The translations under genes were made by a program, and so were the position numbers. The notes beneath the pieces were generated by a model that made no database searches, was not told where the DNA came from, and worked only from the letters and a program-made list of their open reading frames with translations. This document shows, one piece after another, positions 24,314-35,475 of a DNA stretch of 64,000 nucleotides. Within the stretch, counting starts at the first letter, position 1. Every line of letters starts with the position of its first letter. The stretch is from Lotus japonicus (Eukaryota > Streptophyta > Magnoliopsida > Fabales > Fabaceae): NCBI RefSeq assembly GCF_012489685.1, contig NC_080044.1, positions 77,362,732-77,426,731 of the forward strand, in the 5' to 3' direction.

Positions 24314-25143
24314 ATGGCTTCACTCAACTCACATCAGTGCTTCACAACCTTGTTTCTCATAATCCTGCTGAATCATCTTCCCTATCTAGTTTCAACCTCC
24401 AATCAGCCGAAGCCTGCAATTTCTCCCAGGGTAAGCTTTAATTTAAGCCATTGTTGCACCTTCCACCTTCTTGGATTACCTTTTCTTTCATCAAAATAAA
24501 AATTACTTATAGGCTATAGCATGTTTGAATAATATCAATCCTGACACTTAAAAAAACCGTGTTTGGATTTACTTCTTTTTTATCAAAATTAATTTTAGAA
24601 CTTAAAAGCTACTTACAGAATTTTCTCCTGATTTTGGCTTCAATGTCCATTATAGAATAGTTTTCAAGCACTCTCCCCAGATTCAATGCATGTTTGGATA
24701 TACGATAAAAATTCAGTGAGGGCAAAATTACGGTGAACTGCCACAACAGATAAAAGATAAAAGAAGTTGCTTTTGTATAATATTGACATGTATTGAAACA
24801 TGCAGTTAATTTTATCTTTGGAATCAGTTTAGAAGATTTTTAAACATGTACTTAATTAGGTTCTTTTTTTGTCAATTTTGTGCAGGAGCTGTTATTTGAG
24901 GAGAAAAATAGGTTAGGTTCAATGCCTCCAAGCTGCCACAACAAGTGCAATGAGTGTCATCCATGCATGGCAGTTCAAGTGCCAACCTTGCCCACCCATA
25001 ACTCTGTTAATCCGCCCCCAGATCTTTCAAAAACTGCTTCCATGGAAAATTGGCCTTACCCTTCTCTTCAAGGTACAAGGTACTCCAATTACAAGCCATT
25101 AGGTTGGAAATGCCATTGTGGTGACCACTTCTTCAACCCTTAG
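24314..25143 (+). CDS. EPFL: EPIDERMAL PATTERNING FACTOR-like secreted peptide
   Basis: Two exons, 24314-24430 and 24886-25143, join in phase 0 to a 124-residue precursor. Exon 1 encodes MASLNSHQCFTTLFLIILL and onward, a clear secretory signal peptide; the ATG at 24256 is in another frame and gives no signal. Exon 2 begins ELLFEEKNRLGSMPPSC and carries the cysteine framework C-x3-C-x2-C-x2-C, a variable loop, then YKPLGWKCHC and the FFNP end, six cysteines in all. That is the C-terminal EPF domain. Such peptides are cut from the precursor, folded by disulfides and sensed by ERECTA-family receptor kinases with TMM, controlling stomatal spacing or organ growth. The long loop (about 37 residues) between the cysteine groups suggests an EPFL rather than EPF1/2 member. 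Which subtype is not certain. Confidence 0.9.
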
Positions 25144-28100
25144 AAAATCAAATCCTGTACAACACCCTTGTGGAGATTTTGATTCAATTTCCTCATCTTG
25201 GTCATTTTGCAAAATGGTAATTACTAGTTACCGATTACCCATCTCCTTTTTGATCTTATTTTGTTGGTTAAATTAAATTATTACTAAATGTTTGTGTTTT
25301 TTTTGGGGTCCTTGGTAATTGCTGCTTAGGGTCATAGATATGTGTCACTTGCGTCAGCATTGATTGTATACATTGAAGTTTGATTGATACACTTGTATAG
25401 CAGAGTTTGTTACAGCTAGACCTGAATTCCGCCTATATGTTGAGTCTATATGTATTATTTTGAGAAAATTTTCTTTGGTGCTTTATTGTGTTTTTTGTAA
25501 TCAATCTTATTGTGTTGTGCAAAGATTATGTGGTAATTTTGGTGTCAGATCTCTGAGACGGTTGTGTCTTGTTACATTGCTAGAATTGTCCTTTCTCTAC
25601 TTTCCTTTGGTTTATCTACTGTTTGGTGTGAATCTGTCTCATGACCTTTTGCTTATCTCCTCGGAATTTACATTGCTCACATGCTGTTGTTTTTCTCTCC
25701 TTACACATGGTGGTATATCAATAATTATACCTTCACACCTCAACACACTTCAACATTTCAGGTGTGGAGAGGTGGAAGAAGAGAGATAAAAAAAAAATGA
25801 GAAAGAAAATAAAGACTTGATAGATGATTTAATTGATTAAGGAAAAAGAAATAAATAGAAAATGAATGTGGAAAAGTGATGAAGGTGTGTATATATCAAA
25901 ACTCGTGCTATATGGATGCTCCTTATCCATAGCAAGAGTTTTGTACAATTATATTAAGGCTTTGTGTCTAGTGAATTAAGAAAAATATGGTTTATGAGTA
26001 AATAAGGTTTTTTTACAAATAACTTTAGTACATAAGGACTATATTGCAAATAAAATATACTGAAAAAATAATCAGTTTTCTTATGAGTAAATAAGGTTTT
26101 TTTTACAAATAACTTTAGTACATAAGATAGTTTATAGATGGATCAGTTTTGTCAATGGTCTACTATATTCTTGTATTAATAATGGTCATATCATTGCCAT
26201 ATAAAAAAATAATCAAATTTCTTATATACTCCTCTTAAATGGGTCCACCATAGAATTATTAGACAATCCGAATAAGAATATTCTTTTAAACTATTTTTAT
26301 GATATTTTCAAAAACAAAATTACTCTCTTATATTTAATTAAATTAAATCAATTATAGTAAAAAGATGTTGATTAAGTAGTTAGTAAGTTAGACTGTGACT
26401 AACGGTGAAATCACAAAGTTAAATATAATGTAGCAAACTTTAAAACAAGCTTAAGTTCCTTCCATAAGTATATGTTCTTTTTTTGAAGTGCCATAAGTAT
26501 ATGTTCGGTGCTGAGTATTACATTAAACAAGCTAGTTATTTGTTAAACTTACCTGAAAACAGTAATACAACTTTTATTAAAACCTGAATTGAATTGATCA
26601 AAAACTCTTGCCCACCATATTAAAATTGATATAAACTCAAAATAGCTTAATTCTGATACAAGGCAAGTGCTTAGGCCTGTAAATAGGGTGGCGCTACAAT
26701 TGTATTGTAAATTGTAATTGCCTACTTATGACTTATGACGTATGTCTTTCTAAGCCTCCACTTACCAAGCGATGGCCGAGACGGGTACACTTAGTCACTG
26801 ACACATCTTTTGTAGTAATAGGCTAATAGCATTGTATTTGATGTATGTATCCATCTCAATGTAGCCGTTTTTTGTATTTGATGCATGTATATCCATCTCA
26901 ATTTGACAAATGCAATCACGCGTTGAGTTTATTGTGAATAGAAGTAAACATGATTTTTTAAGGTTTCAATATGGATTTATTTTGAGTTCAACAGATCTAA
27001 ATACACACTAATTAGTTTGTTAAGAAAGGTTTTTCGGATTTTAATTTATGCTAAAGTTGTTTATAAGTTTTTTTAATGGTTATTTTGATTTGAAATGTAT
27101 ATGCTTTCTTTACATTGAAATAATTTTTTTATGATATAGTCTTTGATAAAATAAAATTGGTCAACCAATAATCTTTGATAATCTAATTTAAGTCTTCAGC
27201 AGGCAGTGCTGCAAGGGCAGGCTCTAACTCATTTAGTTGTAGTGGGCTGGGCTTAAATTTAGAAATGTGTATTTGTTTTTTGTCAACCATGAAGCTCCTT
27301 TGACAAAATAATAAAATGAAGCTCCAATCCACATGAGCAAGAGTCGGGCCACAACTTCATGTTTGAAACGTTTTGCATAATCACTTTTAAAAGAGAAAAA
27401 AAATGAGATGTAAAGTTATTTCTATCAAAAAAAACATATAAAGATGTGGTATGTGACTAAGTAGAAGAAGTACTCCGCCATCACAAGATAACTATATTGA
27501 GACTTTAGGTGTGAAAAAATAATAAATACAACTCTTATTTTTTTAAGTTGAGTGAAAGATATGACGTCCTTCGTGACAAGATCTAGCACAATTGGTAGAT
27601 AACAAAGTTCTTAAGCATCTAATTCATGGTTTGATTTTTGGGCGGTTCGCATTAAGAATGATTTGTTAGGACAATAGTTAGTAATTTCCAAACTTTGAGA
27701 AAATTAGTCTCATGATTGTCGGTTAGACAATACCTAGAAAATGTAAAAGATATATTTTCGTTCCCTAAATGTAGTAGTTTAGTACTCATCCAATTCAATG
27801 GGGTTATAAAAAAATAAATTCTTTCTCTCATGCCACACTATAACACACTACAATTCCCTTTCCAAAGGATATAGAGTGTTGATTATTCTACCATGCCTTC
27901 ATAAGGTTCCTACCGCTTTCCCGGTCTCTACCGTCGAAATTCCTCTATGTCAAATTTAATCACACCATCCCAACTCGGCAACTCCTAAGCTAAGAGGATG
28001 CCGGTGCCGCTTCTATGAAATCATATGATCTTTTTTATAACATACAATAAATAAAAGTTGAAAAGTACAAAGTAGATGATGTCAAAGTGGGAAAAATAGA

Positions 28101-28285
28101 CACTAATTAAATGCTACCATTTCATGTCATGAAGTGGATGAAGTCAGAAGTCAAAGTCTTCCACCCACAAACGCTGAATTTCCTGGAAGCCAGAATCAAG
28201 AGAGAAGATCTATATGTAATGAATGAGCATATCAGAATGTGCAGATAACATTCTGGGATTCATTTGAAATTATCTTGTTTTTAGT
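25144..28285. other. intergenic, about 3.1 kb
   Basis: AT-rich DNA. A direct repeat around GAGTAAATAAGG and ACAAATAACTTTAGTACATA occurs near 25995 and again near 26087. Another short repeat, GTATTTGATG.ATGTAT.TCCATCTCAAT, lies at about 26833-26905. Around 27580-27720 a weak tRNA-like pattern (TAGCACAATTGGTAGAT, then GGTTTGATTTTTG) may be a decayed SINE. No gene recognised. Confidence 0.45.
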
Positions 28286-29368
28286 GTGGAAGGTTCAGAT
28301 ATGGAGAGTGAAAGCAAACAAGTTCATCAGCAGGAGATGGGGAAGAATCTGGAGGTATTAGATATCCTCAAGGAAACTCTAACCATCTATGTCAAAAACA
28401 TCAACTTCATAATCTTCACCATTCTCACTTCTCTTCCTTTCTTTTGTGTCATGGTTTACTTTGAAATTCTGCTTCAAAAAACTGTGATTGATACCCCAGA
28501 AATCCTCTCACTTCTACCTTTCTACGAAAAACATGTTGTCTATACGTATGTAATGGACACCCCAGAAAACCTCTCACTTCAACCTCCTTTTAACGAAAAA
28601 CATGATATCTATATGTATGTGAGTGAATTTGATTCTTTTGTCCTTCAAAATAGCACAGATAAAAGTTTTAGCAAGGACTATTTGCCTGTTTTAATTCAAC
28701 TTGTACTCATTTACTTTGTGCCTCTGCATGTTCTAGAACTCTGTTCTGCAGTTATAACAACAGATTTAGCTTCAAAGCTGAGGTCAGATTCAGAAGAGAA
28801 TAACATGAGTCTCAAGCAGATGTTTCAAAAATCCACTGACATATCCATCATGAAAGGCACATTCATCACTTCTTTGTATATGCTCTTTTTGTCAGCTTCT
28901 CTTTTAATGGCCTTCCCATGGATATTTAGTAACTGTTACGGTTTGTCTGAGGTTTTTGGGGGCTACATTTTTTTTGCAATTATTTGCTGTGTGGCTATTG
29001 GAAAATTGCTAATGATGTATTTAGAATGGAGTGCTATTTGGAACATGAGTATTGTGATATCAGTGTTGGATGGTGTATATGGTCCTGGAGCATTCAGAGT
29101 TTCATATTTCTTCAGCAGAGGTAATCAGAAGAGAGGGCTTCTTTTGATGCTTGTTTTCTTTATTTTTGGATTTTGTTTAAGGTTAATAAGTCTGTCAATG
29201 GAATGCTATAAAGGAGGGATTGGAATTTTTCTGCAAATTGGGGTCCTCACTGTGGTGAATACACTGAAATGGGTGTCATGTGTGATTTATTTCTGTGATT
29301 GCAAGAAGAGAAAAATGGAGAAGAGAGTTGATGAGGAATTGGGTAACGATCTTGAAAGTGGTTCTTGA
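28286..29368 (+). CDS. intronless multi-pass membrane protein of a plant-specific family
   Basis: A single uninterrupted frame of 360 residues. After a charged N-terminus (about 25 residues, beginning MEGSDMESESKQ) come about six hydrophobic segments: near residues 38-60, 128-150, 192-215, 228-250, 250-270, 284-305 and 315-340, some of which may be half-helices. The C-terminus is charged (KKRKMEKRVDEELGNDLE). The layout resembles a family of uncharacterised plant membrane proteins with a conserved ILKES/ILKET start; no reaction can be assigned. Met-6 is an alternative start. Residues 69-113 contain an imperfect tandem duplication (DTPE.LSL.P...EKH), reported separately. There is no sign of decay. 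Confidence 0.8.
   Translation: MEGSDMESESKQVHQQEMGKNLEVLDILKETLTIYVKNINFIIFTILTSLPFFCVMVYFEILLQKTVIDTPEILSLLPFYEKHVVYTYVMDTPENLSLQPPFNEKHDIYMYVSEFDSFVLQNSTDKSFSKDYLPVLIQLVLIYFVPLHVLELCSAVITTDLASKLRSDSEENNMSLKQMFQKSTDISIMKGTFITSLYMLFLSASLLMAFPWIFSNCYGLSEVFGGYIFFAIICCVAIGKLLMMYLEWSAIWNMSIVISVLDGVYGPGAFRVSYFFSRGNQKRGLLLMLVFFIFGFCLRLISLSMECYKGGIGIFLQIGVLTVVNTLKWVSCVIYFCDCKKRKMEKRVDEELGNDLESGS
28490..28624 (+). repeat. in-frame tandem duplication within the membrane protein gene
   Basis: Two adjacent copies of about 22-23 codons (28490-28555 and 28556-28624), both starting GAY ACC CCA GAA and both ending with TAT.YGTATGT. Copy 2 has one extra codon. The frame is kept, so the predicted loop between the first two membrane segments is lengthened. 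Confidence 0.85.
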
Positions 29369-29835
29369 AAGACATTTTGGCTGTGTAATAGTGAGCAATG
29401 TTTTGATGTATTAGTGATGGGAGCCTTGAATAATGTGTAAAACATGTCGGAGTTGGAAATCTTCATTTCCATGAGCCAGAAGAATGGAGGGTCTGTTTAT
29501 CTGAACTTTAAACAAGGATTAGATTATGAGTAATATTTTTTGTTGAATGTTAAGAGTATGATGAATGTATTTCATTATTCTTTCTATACTCTAGCATGAA
29601 AATTATGTTCTGTTTTTTTAGAAGGAATAAAGATATCTGATATATAGTTAAGCAATGACAAGATAATGGGCTAAGAATGTTTATTTGGTTGGGAAAATGG
29701 TTTGGAGACATGCAAAGAATGAGCACTTAGTTTTGATATTATGGCCACTGGATTTTCAACTGCAGATAATGCAGTTCATTTTAGAATTGTAGAGGATCCA
29801 TGTCCTCAATTCACAAATTCAATTCTCCTACATAT
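29369..29835. other. 3' region of the membrane protein gene
   Basis: Likely 3' untranslated sequence followed by AT-rich DNA; no further feature seen. Confidence 0.5.
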
Positions 29836-29980
29836 GTCCCGGAAGGATAGCTCAGGTGGTAAGAGCTAGGACATAAGGGTTGGGTGGGGTGAAGGGTGAA
29901 GGGTCCCGGGTTCGAACCCGGAGGAGAGATTAATTTACTAACACTTCTAATAACTAACATTTGCCAAAAAAAAAAAAATA
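29836..29980 (+). mobile_element. intact tRNA-derived SINE
   Basis: GGATAGCTCAGGTGGTAAGAG (A box) and GGGTTCGAACCCGG (B box, the standard GGTTCGAANCC) mark an internal Pol III promoter. A family body and a poly(A) run at the 3' end follow. A perfect 11-bp target duplication, CTCCTACATAT, flanks it at 29825-29835 and 29981-29991. This is the best preserved of the three copies here. Confidence 0.9.
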
Positions 29981-29991
29981 CTCCTACATAT

Positions 29992-30564
29992 TACATATTA
30001 AATGAAGTAAGAATTTAATGATTTTTGGGGTTCCAAAAAACCAAATGCATTAAGTTTTCATTTAATATTTTCTCTATTTAGTACGAGAATTTGTAAAAAG
30101 ATAAATCATTACTTGTAAAAAAAAATAAAACACGTTTAGCGGTTCAACCTCCCTAAACGTGTGTGTTTAAGAACACATATTTTGTTGGTGCAAACTCCAA
30201 TAAACGAGTCTTATATTTTTTTACATTTTATGTTTAATGGTTGTCAAAAACCTCCGCTAAACATGTTATCGATTGAATGTCATGAATTCTTAGCTACAGT
30301 ATAAACATGTTTATCACCTTGTTGTGCCATTTAAATTATTATGATTTTCATTTTATTTTCTATATAAAGTACAACTATTACTTACATATAATAATTATGA
30401 AAGCCTTTATCAGAAATAATTCATAAAATTAAACACTACATAGGACAAAGAAAATGAAGTACTGAGGGAGAGGGCAATGAGAATGCATAGCCACACAAAA
30501 TACAGAGTGATCACTAAAGTGATGAACATGGTGTCATGGTGAATGGTTAAGGGTGGTGATAGAC
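29992..30564. other. intergenic region upstream of the HAD phosphatase
   Basis: AT-rich; no element with clear ends. The promoter of the downstream gene should lie here. The GTG codons just before 30565 are not used as starts. Confidence 0.45.
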
Positions 30565-33265
30565 ATGGCCTCTACTCTCACTCTTTCTCTGAGTCTCTCC
30601 ACCACCACCACTTCCTCCTCCTTTCTCCCCCACACCACCATTACCAAAAACGGGTTTCGATATCCAAGAATTAAGCTCTTCTCCTCCAAGCACCGTGTCT
30701 TCTCTGTCTCAGCTTCATCTTCTTCACCTTCGCTTCAAGCACTCATATTTGACTGCGATGGTGTCATCCTAGAGTCCGAGCACTTGCATCGCCAAGCCTA
30801 CAACGACGCGTTTGTTCACTTCAATGTTCGCTGCAACTCTTCTTCTCCTGAACCACTCAACTGGGACATCGAGTTCTACGATGTACTCCAGAACACCATC
30901 GGTGGAGGCAAACCCAAAATGCGATGGTTCTCTCTTTTCCCTCCCAACTTGAATAAGTTTCTGTTTTTGTATATAACTTTTTGTTGGGTGTTTGATTATT
31001 ATGTTTTGTGTGATGTGATGCTATGTGTGATTGTTTTGTTCTGTTTTGAGGATTTGAAGGTATTTTAAGGAGCATGGTTGGCCATCATCCACATTATTCG
31101 AGACGCCTCCAAGTAATGATGAGGATCAAGCTAAATTGATTGACACTCTTCAGGTATTATATGTTTCCTTTCTTTCTCTTGGCTGTGTTTGGCTTAATCA
31201 CCATTAGCTTCACTTAAGAGTTAGTGTATGTTTGAATTTTCGTTGAACTTAAACATCGATCCAGGTTTGAGAATGTGTCAAACTCAAGTCATTGTCACTT
31301 GTTATCTTACTTAGAATATATGTCATTGCATTTCCCTTATCTTGGTAATGTAGGGTTGGAAGACTGAGAGATACAAAGATATAATCAAGTCTGGAACTGT
31401 AAGTCGATTTCTATATATTTCCCATTATAATATTTCACATTCCTAAACTGCGAAGTTGGCATCTATCTTGTTGATCAGTTAATGTTAAATACTTGTCCGT
31501 TTTGGCGCAGGTAAAACCTAGGCCCGGAGTTTTGAGATTGATGGATGAGGCCAAAGATGCTGTAAGATAATGTTGTATGCTTGTTATCTATTTCTAGCAT
31601 TGTAGTTATCTCTTGTTTCTGTTTTGTTACATGAAGAGTAACTTGTATTGTTTAGATGTCTACTATATGAGTTGTTTTGATTCTTGTACCAACTGATCAC
31701 CATGTTGGTTAGCTATATCTGCTTATAAGCGTGTCACTGTTTTTTGCCTGACTGTTGTTTCAGGGGAAAAAGTTAGCTGTTTGCTCTGCAGCAACTAAAA
31801 GTTCAGTTATTCTGTGTCTTGAAAACCTTATAGGAATTGTAAGCCATTTTCTTATATATCCTCAGTAATGGAAATGTAAAGTCATTTATTAATTTGCATT
31901 GAACCAACTGGTTTTCTATATTGTAGGAGCGCTTTCAAAGCCTTGATTGCTTTCTTGCTGGTATATTTGCAGAACTTTAATCTTTTTATTGGTCATATAA
32001 CATCGAGACATGTTTAATTTTGTTCAATTTTTTTATCTACCAATGCTTTGTGTACTCTAGTTGAAATTTATCTATCCATTTTATTTGAACTTTCAGGTGA
32101 CGATGTGAAGGAAAAGAAGCCTGACCCATCAATATATTTGACAGCTTCCAAGGTTTTAGCATGACAATACGATTGAGAACTTGGAAATGTAAAATTCTGA
32201 GGTTTCTTTTACACACCAACAGACTAAGCATAATTTACATGATGTGCCTTGCAGAAGCTGGGTGTATCAGAGAAAGACTGCTTGGTGATAGAGGATAGTG
32301 TTATTGGGTTACAGGTAGAACCTCTTGTGCCTAAGATTTAAACAATCTCTTTACATGTATATAAAATGAAAAGAAAACAAAACTAACTGCATGAGCTTGG
32401 GTAAGATTGTTAGGGGCCAAGGAATTATCTTGATTTGTTATTTGATATAACAGGGTCGGTAGTTGGCTTAGTGCTGTGCTTGGTTCCATGTTTGAGAGCC
32501 TTATAATAAATTCTCATTGACCAGAATCACTACTATAATATAGAGAGTTGATTTAAGCCCCAAAATCGATTCTGCGAGAAGCTAGGGGTGGTAGCTTTTG
32601 CGGTGAAAATAATGAACAGTGGGAGTTCATTACTGCATTTCACAATATTACTCTATAGAAATCACTTTTTCCCTCACACGTATTCAACTATAATAACTTC
32701 ACTTTCAACTCACTTTTACTAAAATAGATTTCACCAAAATCAATTTTGACAATGCTGATCCAGACCCGCACTTAACCATATGGAATTTCAAATTAAGATC
32801 TTCTATATGCTTCCTCATTTCACTGAATTGCATTTGTTCATATTGTTTAACTAACAAAGCTGCTCTAACTATCATCTACTCTAAATGAACCTCTACAGGC
32901 AGCTACACAGGCAGGGATGTCATGTGTGGTTACCTACACATCTTCCACAGCTGAACAGGTTAGGGTCCTCCAAATGTAGTTAACAAGAAAATATTGACCA
33001 TTTTGATATTGAACTTGGAGAGGCATTACTATCCATCATGATGACAGTACCTGGATTCAATTTTGTATCTAATGTAGGATTTCAAAGAAGCCATAGCAAT
33101 CTACCCTGACCTGAGTAATTTGAGGTATAATGCATTGCTGAAAACTGAAGGTATCAGGTTTTCTTAATCTGAACTCAGGTTACTCTTTTACTAAAATGGT
33201 GTGCACCATCATGCAGATTGAATGATTTGGAATTGCTACTTAAAGATGTGGTAACTGCTAAATAG
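30565..33265 (+). CDS. plastid HAD-type phosphatase (CbbY-like, At4g39970-like)
   Basis: Eleven exons join in frame to 310 residues: 30565-30926, 31060-31153, 31354-31398, 31511-31561, 31764-31838, 31927-31960, 32097-32152, 32255-32314, 32899-32958, 33078-33124, 33217-33265. The first 50 or so residues are Ser/Thr-rich, transit-peptide-like. HAD motifs follow in order: FDCDGVILESE (nucleophile and general acid aspartates), VCSAATKSS (motif II serine/threonine), the KEKKPDP lysine (motif III) and VIEDSVIG (motif IV aspartates), with GGGKPKMRWY in the cap. This is the CbbY/beta-phosphoglucomutase-like subfamily. Plant CbbY removes inhibitory sugar bisphosphates near Rubisco, but this member belongs to the sister group whose substrate is not settled to my knowledge. 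The ATG at 30565 is the first true ATG of the frame. Intact. Confidence 0.92.
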
Positions 33266-33637
33266 GGGAATTGCTTGTGGTTTTGGCAGCACTGCAATGG
33301 TTTCTGTCAGGAGGATGGATTGAATATTTGATGTTAACCACAGGGTTAAGATCTTGTGTTTTTTTACTTGTTTTTCCTTATATTTATTGATGGCTGATGT
33401 ATACATGTAAGATAAATATGTAAACAGTTCATTGCAAAATGTAATTAAGATCATTGTCCATTGTTTTTTTGTCATATTGAGTCCCTGCATAGATGGTTCA
33501 TAAGGATCAGTGCAAGTAATTTGCAATATTTTTATCATTTTTTTAATGAAGCATGTCAATTCATTTTATGTATTTAAACTAAGGAATAATGGACCATTGG
33601 ATTAAATTGTTTGATCGTAAAGACATGGTAATTAAGT

Positions 33638-34060
33638 TTTTTTTCTAACTCAACAAAAACCTTATATTAAATCAAATCGAATCCGGCATAGAAGCCAATA
33701 CATCTGAACGCAAAAAGCTAGAAAGCCCCGGCGGACCCTCCTCTATCCAGACAACATCATGAAAGGTAGAGGCGTGCCGGGCAAGATAGTCAACACAAAA
33801 GTTTCCTTGACGACGAACAAAAGAAAAATCAACATAATCAAAAGCTGAAAGTAAACTACGACAATCATAAATAATTGAAAATAAATAAGAAGTTCCATTC
33901 GCCTTTTTCCAAGCCTGAAAGAGAGGTAAGCAATCCGTCTCAAACTGAACGCGTCTGAAGCCAAGATGTACAGACAACTCCATAGCCCACCTAAGACACA
34001 AAGCTTCAGCCACTGTTGGAGAAAGAGCAAGCGTTGGAAATTTTGTAAAGAGTGAATATG
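33638..34060 (-). pseudogene. LINE RNase H fragment
   Basis: The minus strand encodes about 115 open residues: AEALCLRWAMELSVHLGF, then FETDCLPLFQAW and VRRQGNFCVDYLARHA. This is the C-terminal RNase H-like domain of plant LINEs. It is 5'-truncated, with no ATG start and no reverse transcriptase. A T-run near 33638-33647 may be the poly(A) tail of the insertion. It lies downstream of the HAD phosphatase and is unlikely to be a host gene, although the frame is open. Confidence 0.75.
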
Positions 34061-34443
34061 TGTATGTGAATGATATATAAAATAATAAAACTATAAAACT
34101 GAGTTTAGAAAATGAACGTGTAAATTATACCTATCAAAAAAAAAAAAATACAAGTAACTAAGTAAGTTTATGAATTTGGAATCTAATCACACGTTCACAA
34201 GGTGTAGTCTAATAGTTTATTGACAATGCCATACTTTTTTTTCTTTTTGATAAGCCATTGGCATCTTGTCTTTCTTTTATCAATGTTGGATTGTTAGTTT
34301 AATTTTCGATTGAGTTATATTGTACTTGATGATTGCTATATATGTTTGTGCGTAAGCGTAATATTAAGAAGAGAAGAGTACTTTTGTCACACGAACTATG
34401 TATCTTTTAATCAAATAAACTAAAATAAGCTTTCATATCATAC
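34061..34443. other. intergenic
   Basis: AT-rich sequence up to the tRNA-Met gene; nothing recognisable. Confidence 0.45.
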
Positions 34444-34528
34444 GGGGTGGTGGCGCAGTTGGCTAGCGCGTAGGTCTCATAGCTTGAGAGTAATCCTGAG
34501 GTCGAGAGTTCGAGCCTCTCTCACCCCA
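34444..34528 (+). tRNA. tRNA-Met (elongator, anticodon CAT), with intron
   Basis: The acceptor 5' strand GGGGTGG pairs with TCACCCC, with discriminator A at 34528. The D arm holds GGCGCAGTTGGCTAGCGC and the T arm GAGAGTTCGAGCCTCTC. The anticodon CAT is at 34478-34480, and an 11-nt intron (about 34482-34492) follows position 37, as in plant elongator tRNA-Met genes. A T-run at 34534-34538 is a plausible Pol III terminator. Confidence 0.95.
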
Positions 34529-34533
34529 ATTTC

Positions 34534-34538
34534 TTTTT
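34534..34538 (+). terminator. Pol III T-run after tRNA-Met
   Basis: Five T residues six bases after the mature tRNA-Met end. Confidence 0.55.
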
Positions 34539-35363
34539 GCTTAAATTGGTTTTGTATTTTTTCCCCTTGTTCACGACTAGTAAACTGCACTTTAGTATAA
34601 AAGTAGCTTCGTGCTTTTAATTCAAAATTTTACCAAGTATTTTTTCAAATGATCTGAATGTTTTCATTGATCCATTAATTCTAGAGACACTTTTTTGATT
34701 TTTCCATAAGAAATTCAAGATATAATTTAAGGGGAGAGAGGGTAAATAGTGCTACTTACTTAAGTAGTACATCTATGTATGTATTAAAAAAAAATATAGT
34801 ACATCTATGCATAAAAGCATCTATGAGATATTAATTAAATATTTGTTTGAATCCATTTTCAATTCATATTTACACATATTCTGATAAAAAAAATACGTTT
34901 ATTTAAAAGATCAAATAAGGTAAGTTAGATGAAAGGACTTTCACATCCAAAATCCAACTTAACTCTAGTACAAAAATACCTTAAGTTTGTTTCATTTTAG
35001 TCGTATGATATATTTCAAATCATAAGTGATGCTATGATGGTTTAATCATTTCTACTCAGTTTAACGAGCTTGTCTAAATGAACCTTAAAAAAAATTGGGT
35101 TAAATCATCATAGTCCTAGGTGTACCAATGATATTTAAGATAAGTGGAATTTCTAACCCACGTATTTTAAATATTATTGGCTCACCCAAGACTAAGGTGA
35201 CCCGAATTTTCTAGGGTAATTTAGATAGAACCATTTATTATGAACACTATCCTCCAGAGCAAAATAAAGAAAATTTTAAGTGAATAATAGCCATGAAATT
35301 TCCATTGAATTAGCAAGACGTAATCGAGTTTATATAATTAGATCTGTAACTTACTACCACAAT
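34539..35363. other. intergenic between the two tRNA genes
   Basis: AT-rich; no gene or clear repeat recognised. Confidence 0.45.
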
Positions 35364-35455
35364 CCGACCTTAGCTCAGTTGGTAGAGCGGAGGACTGTAG
35401 TTGGGCAAACCTTGCTGGTATCCTTAGGTCGCTGGTTCGAATCCGGCAGGTCGGA
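35364..35455 (+). tRNA. tRNA-Tyr (anticodon GTA), with intron
   Basis: The acceptor CCGACCT pairs with AGGTCGG, with discriminator A at 35455. The D arm is TAGCTCAGTTGGTAGAGC and the T arm contains CTGGTTCGAATCCGGCAG. The anticodon GTA is at 35397-35399, followed by G37 and a 19-nt intron (about 35401-35419). Plant nuclear tRNA-Tyr genes normally carry such an intron. T-runs follow the gene. Confidence 0.95.
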
Positions 35456-35456
35456 T

Positions 35457-35475
35457 ATTTTGTTTTTCTTTTTTC
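35457..35475 (+). terminator. Pol III T-runs after tRNA-Tyr
   Basis: Several runs of four to six T residues begin right after the mature tRNA-Tyr end. Confidence 0.5.

Noticed and set aside
27580..27720. tRNA gene or intact SINE
   Set aside because: A- and B-box-like patterns are weak, there is no cloverleaf and no target duplication; at most a decayed SINE.
32520..32770. Coding exon within the long HAD phosphatase intron 8
   Set aside because: The exon 8-9 join is in frame without it; the sequence looks like a MITE remnant.
33672..34013. Host RNase H gene
   Set aside because: The frame is open, but it lacks a start and upstream domains and matches LINE RNase H ends, so it was treated as a remnant.
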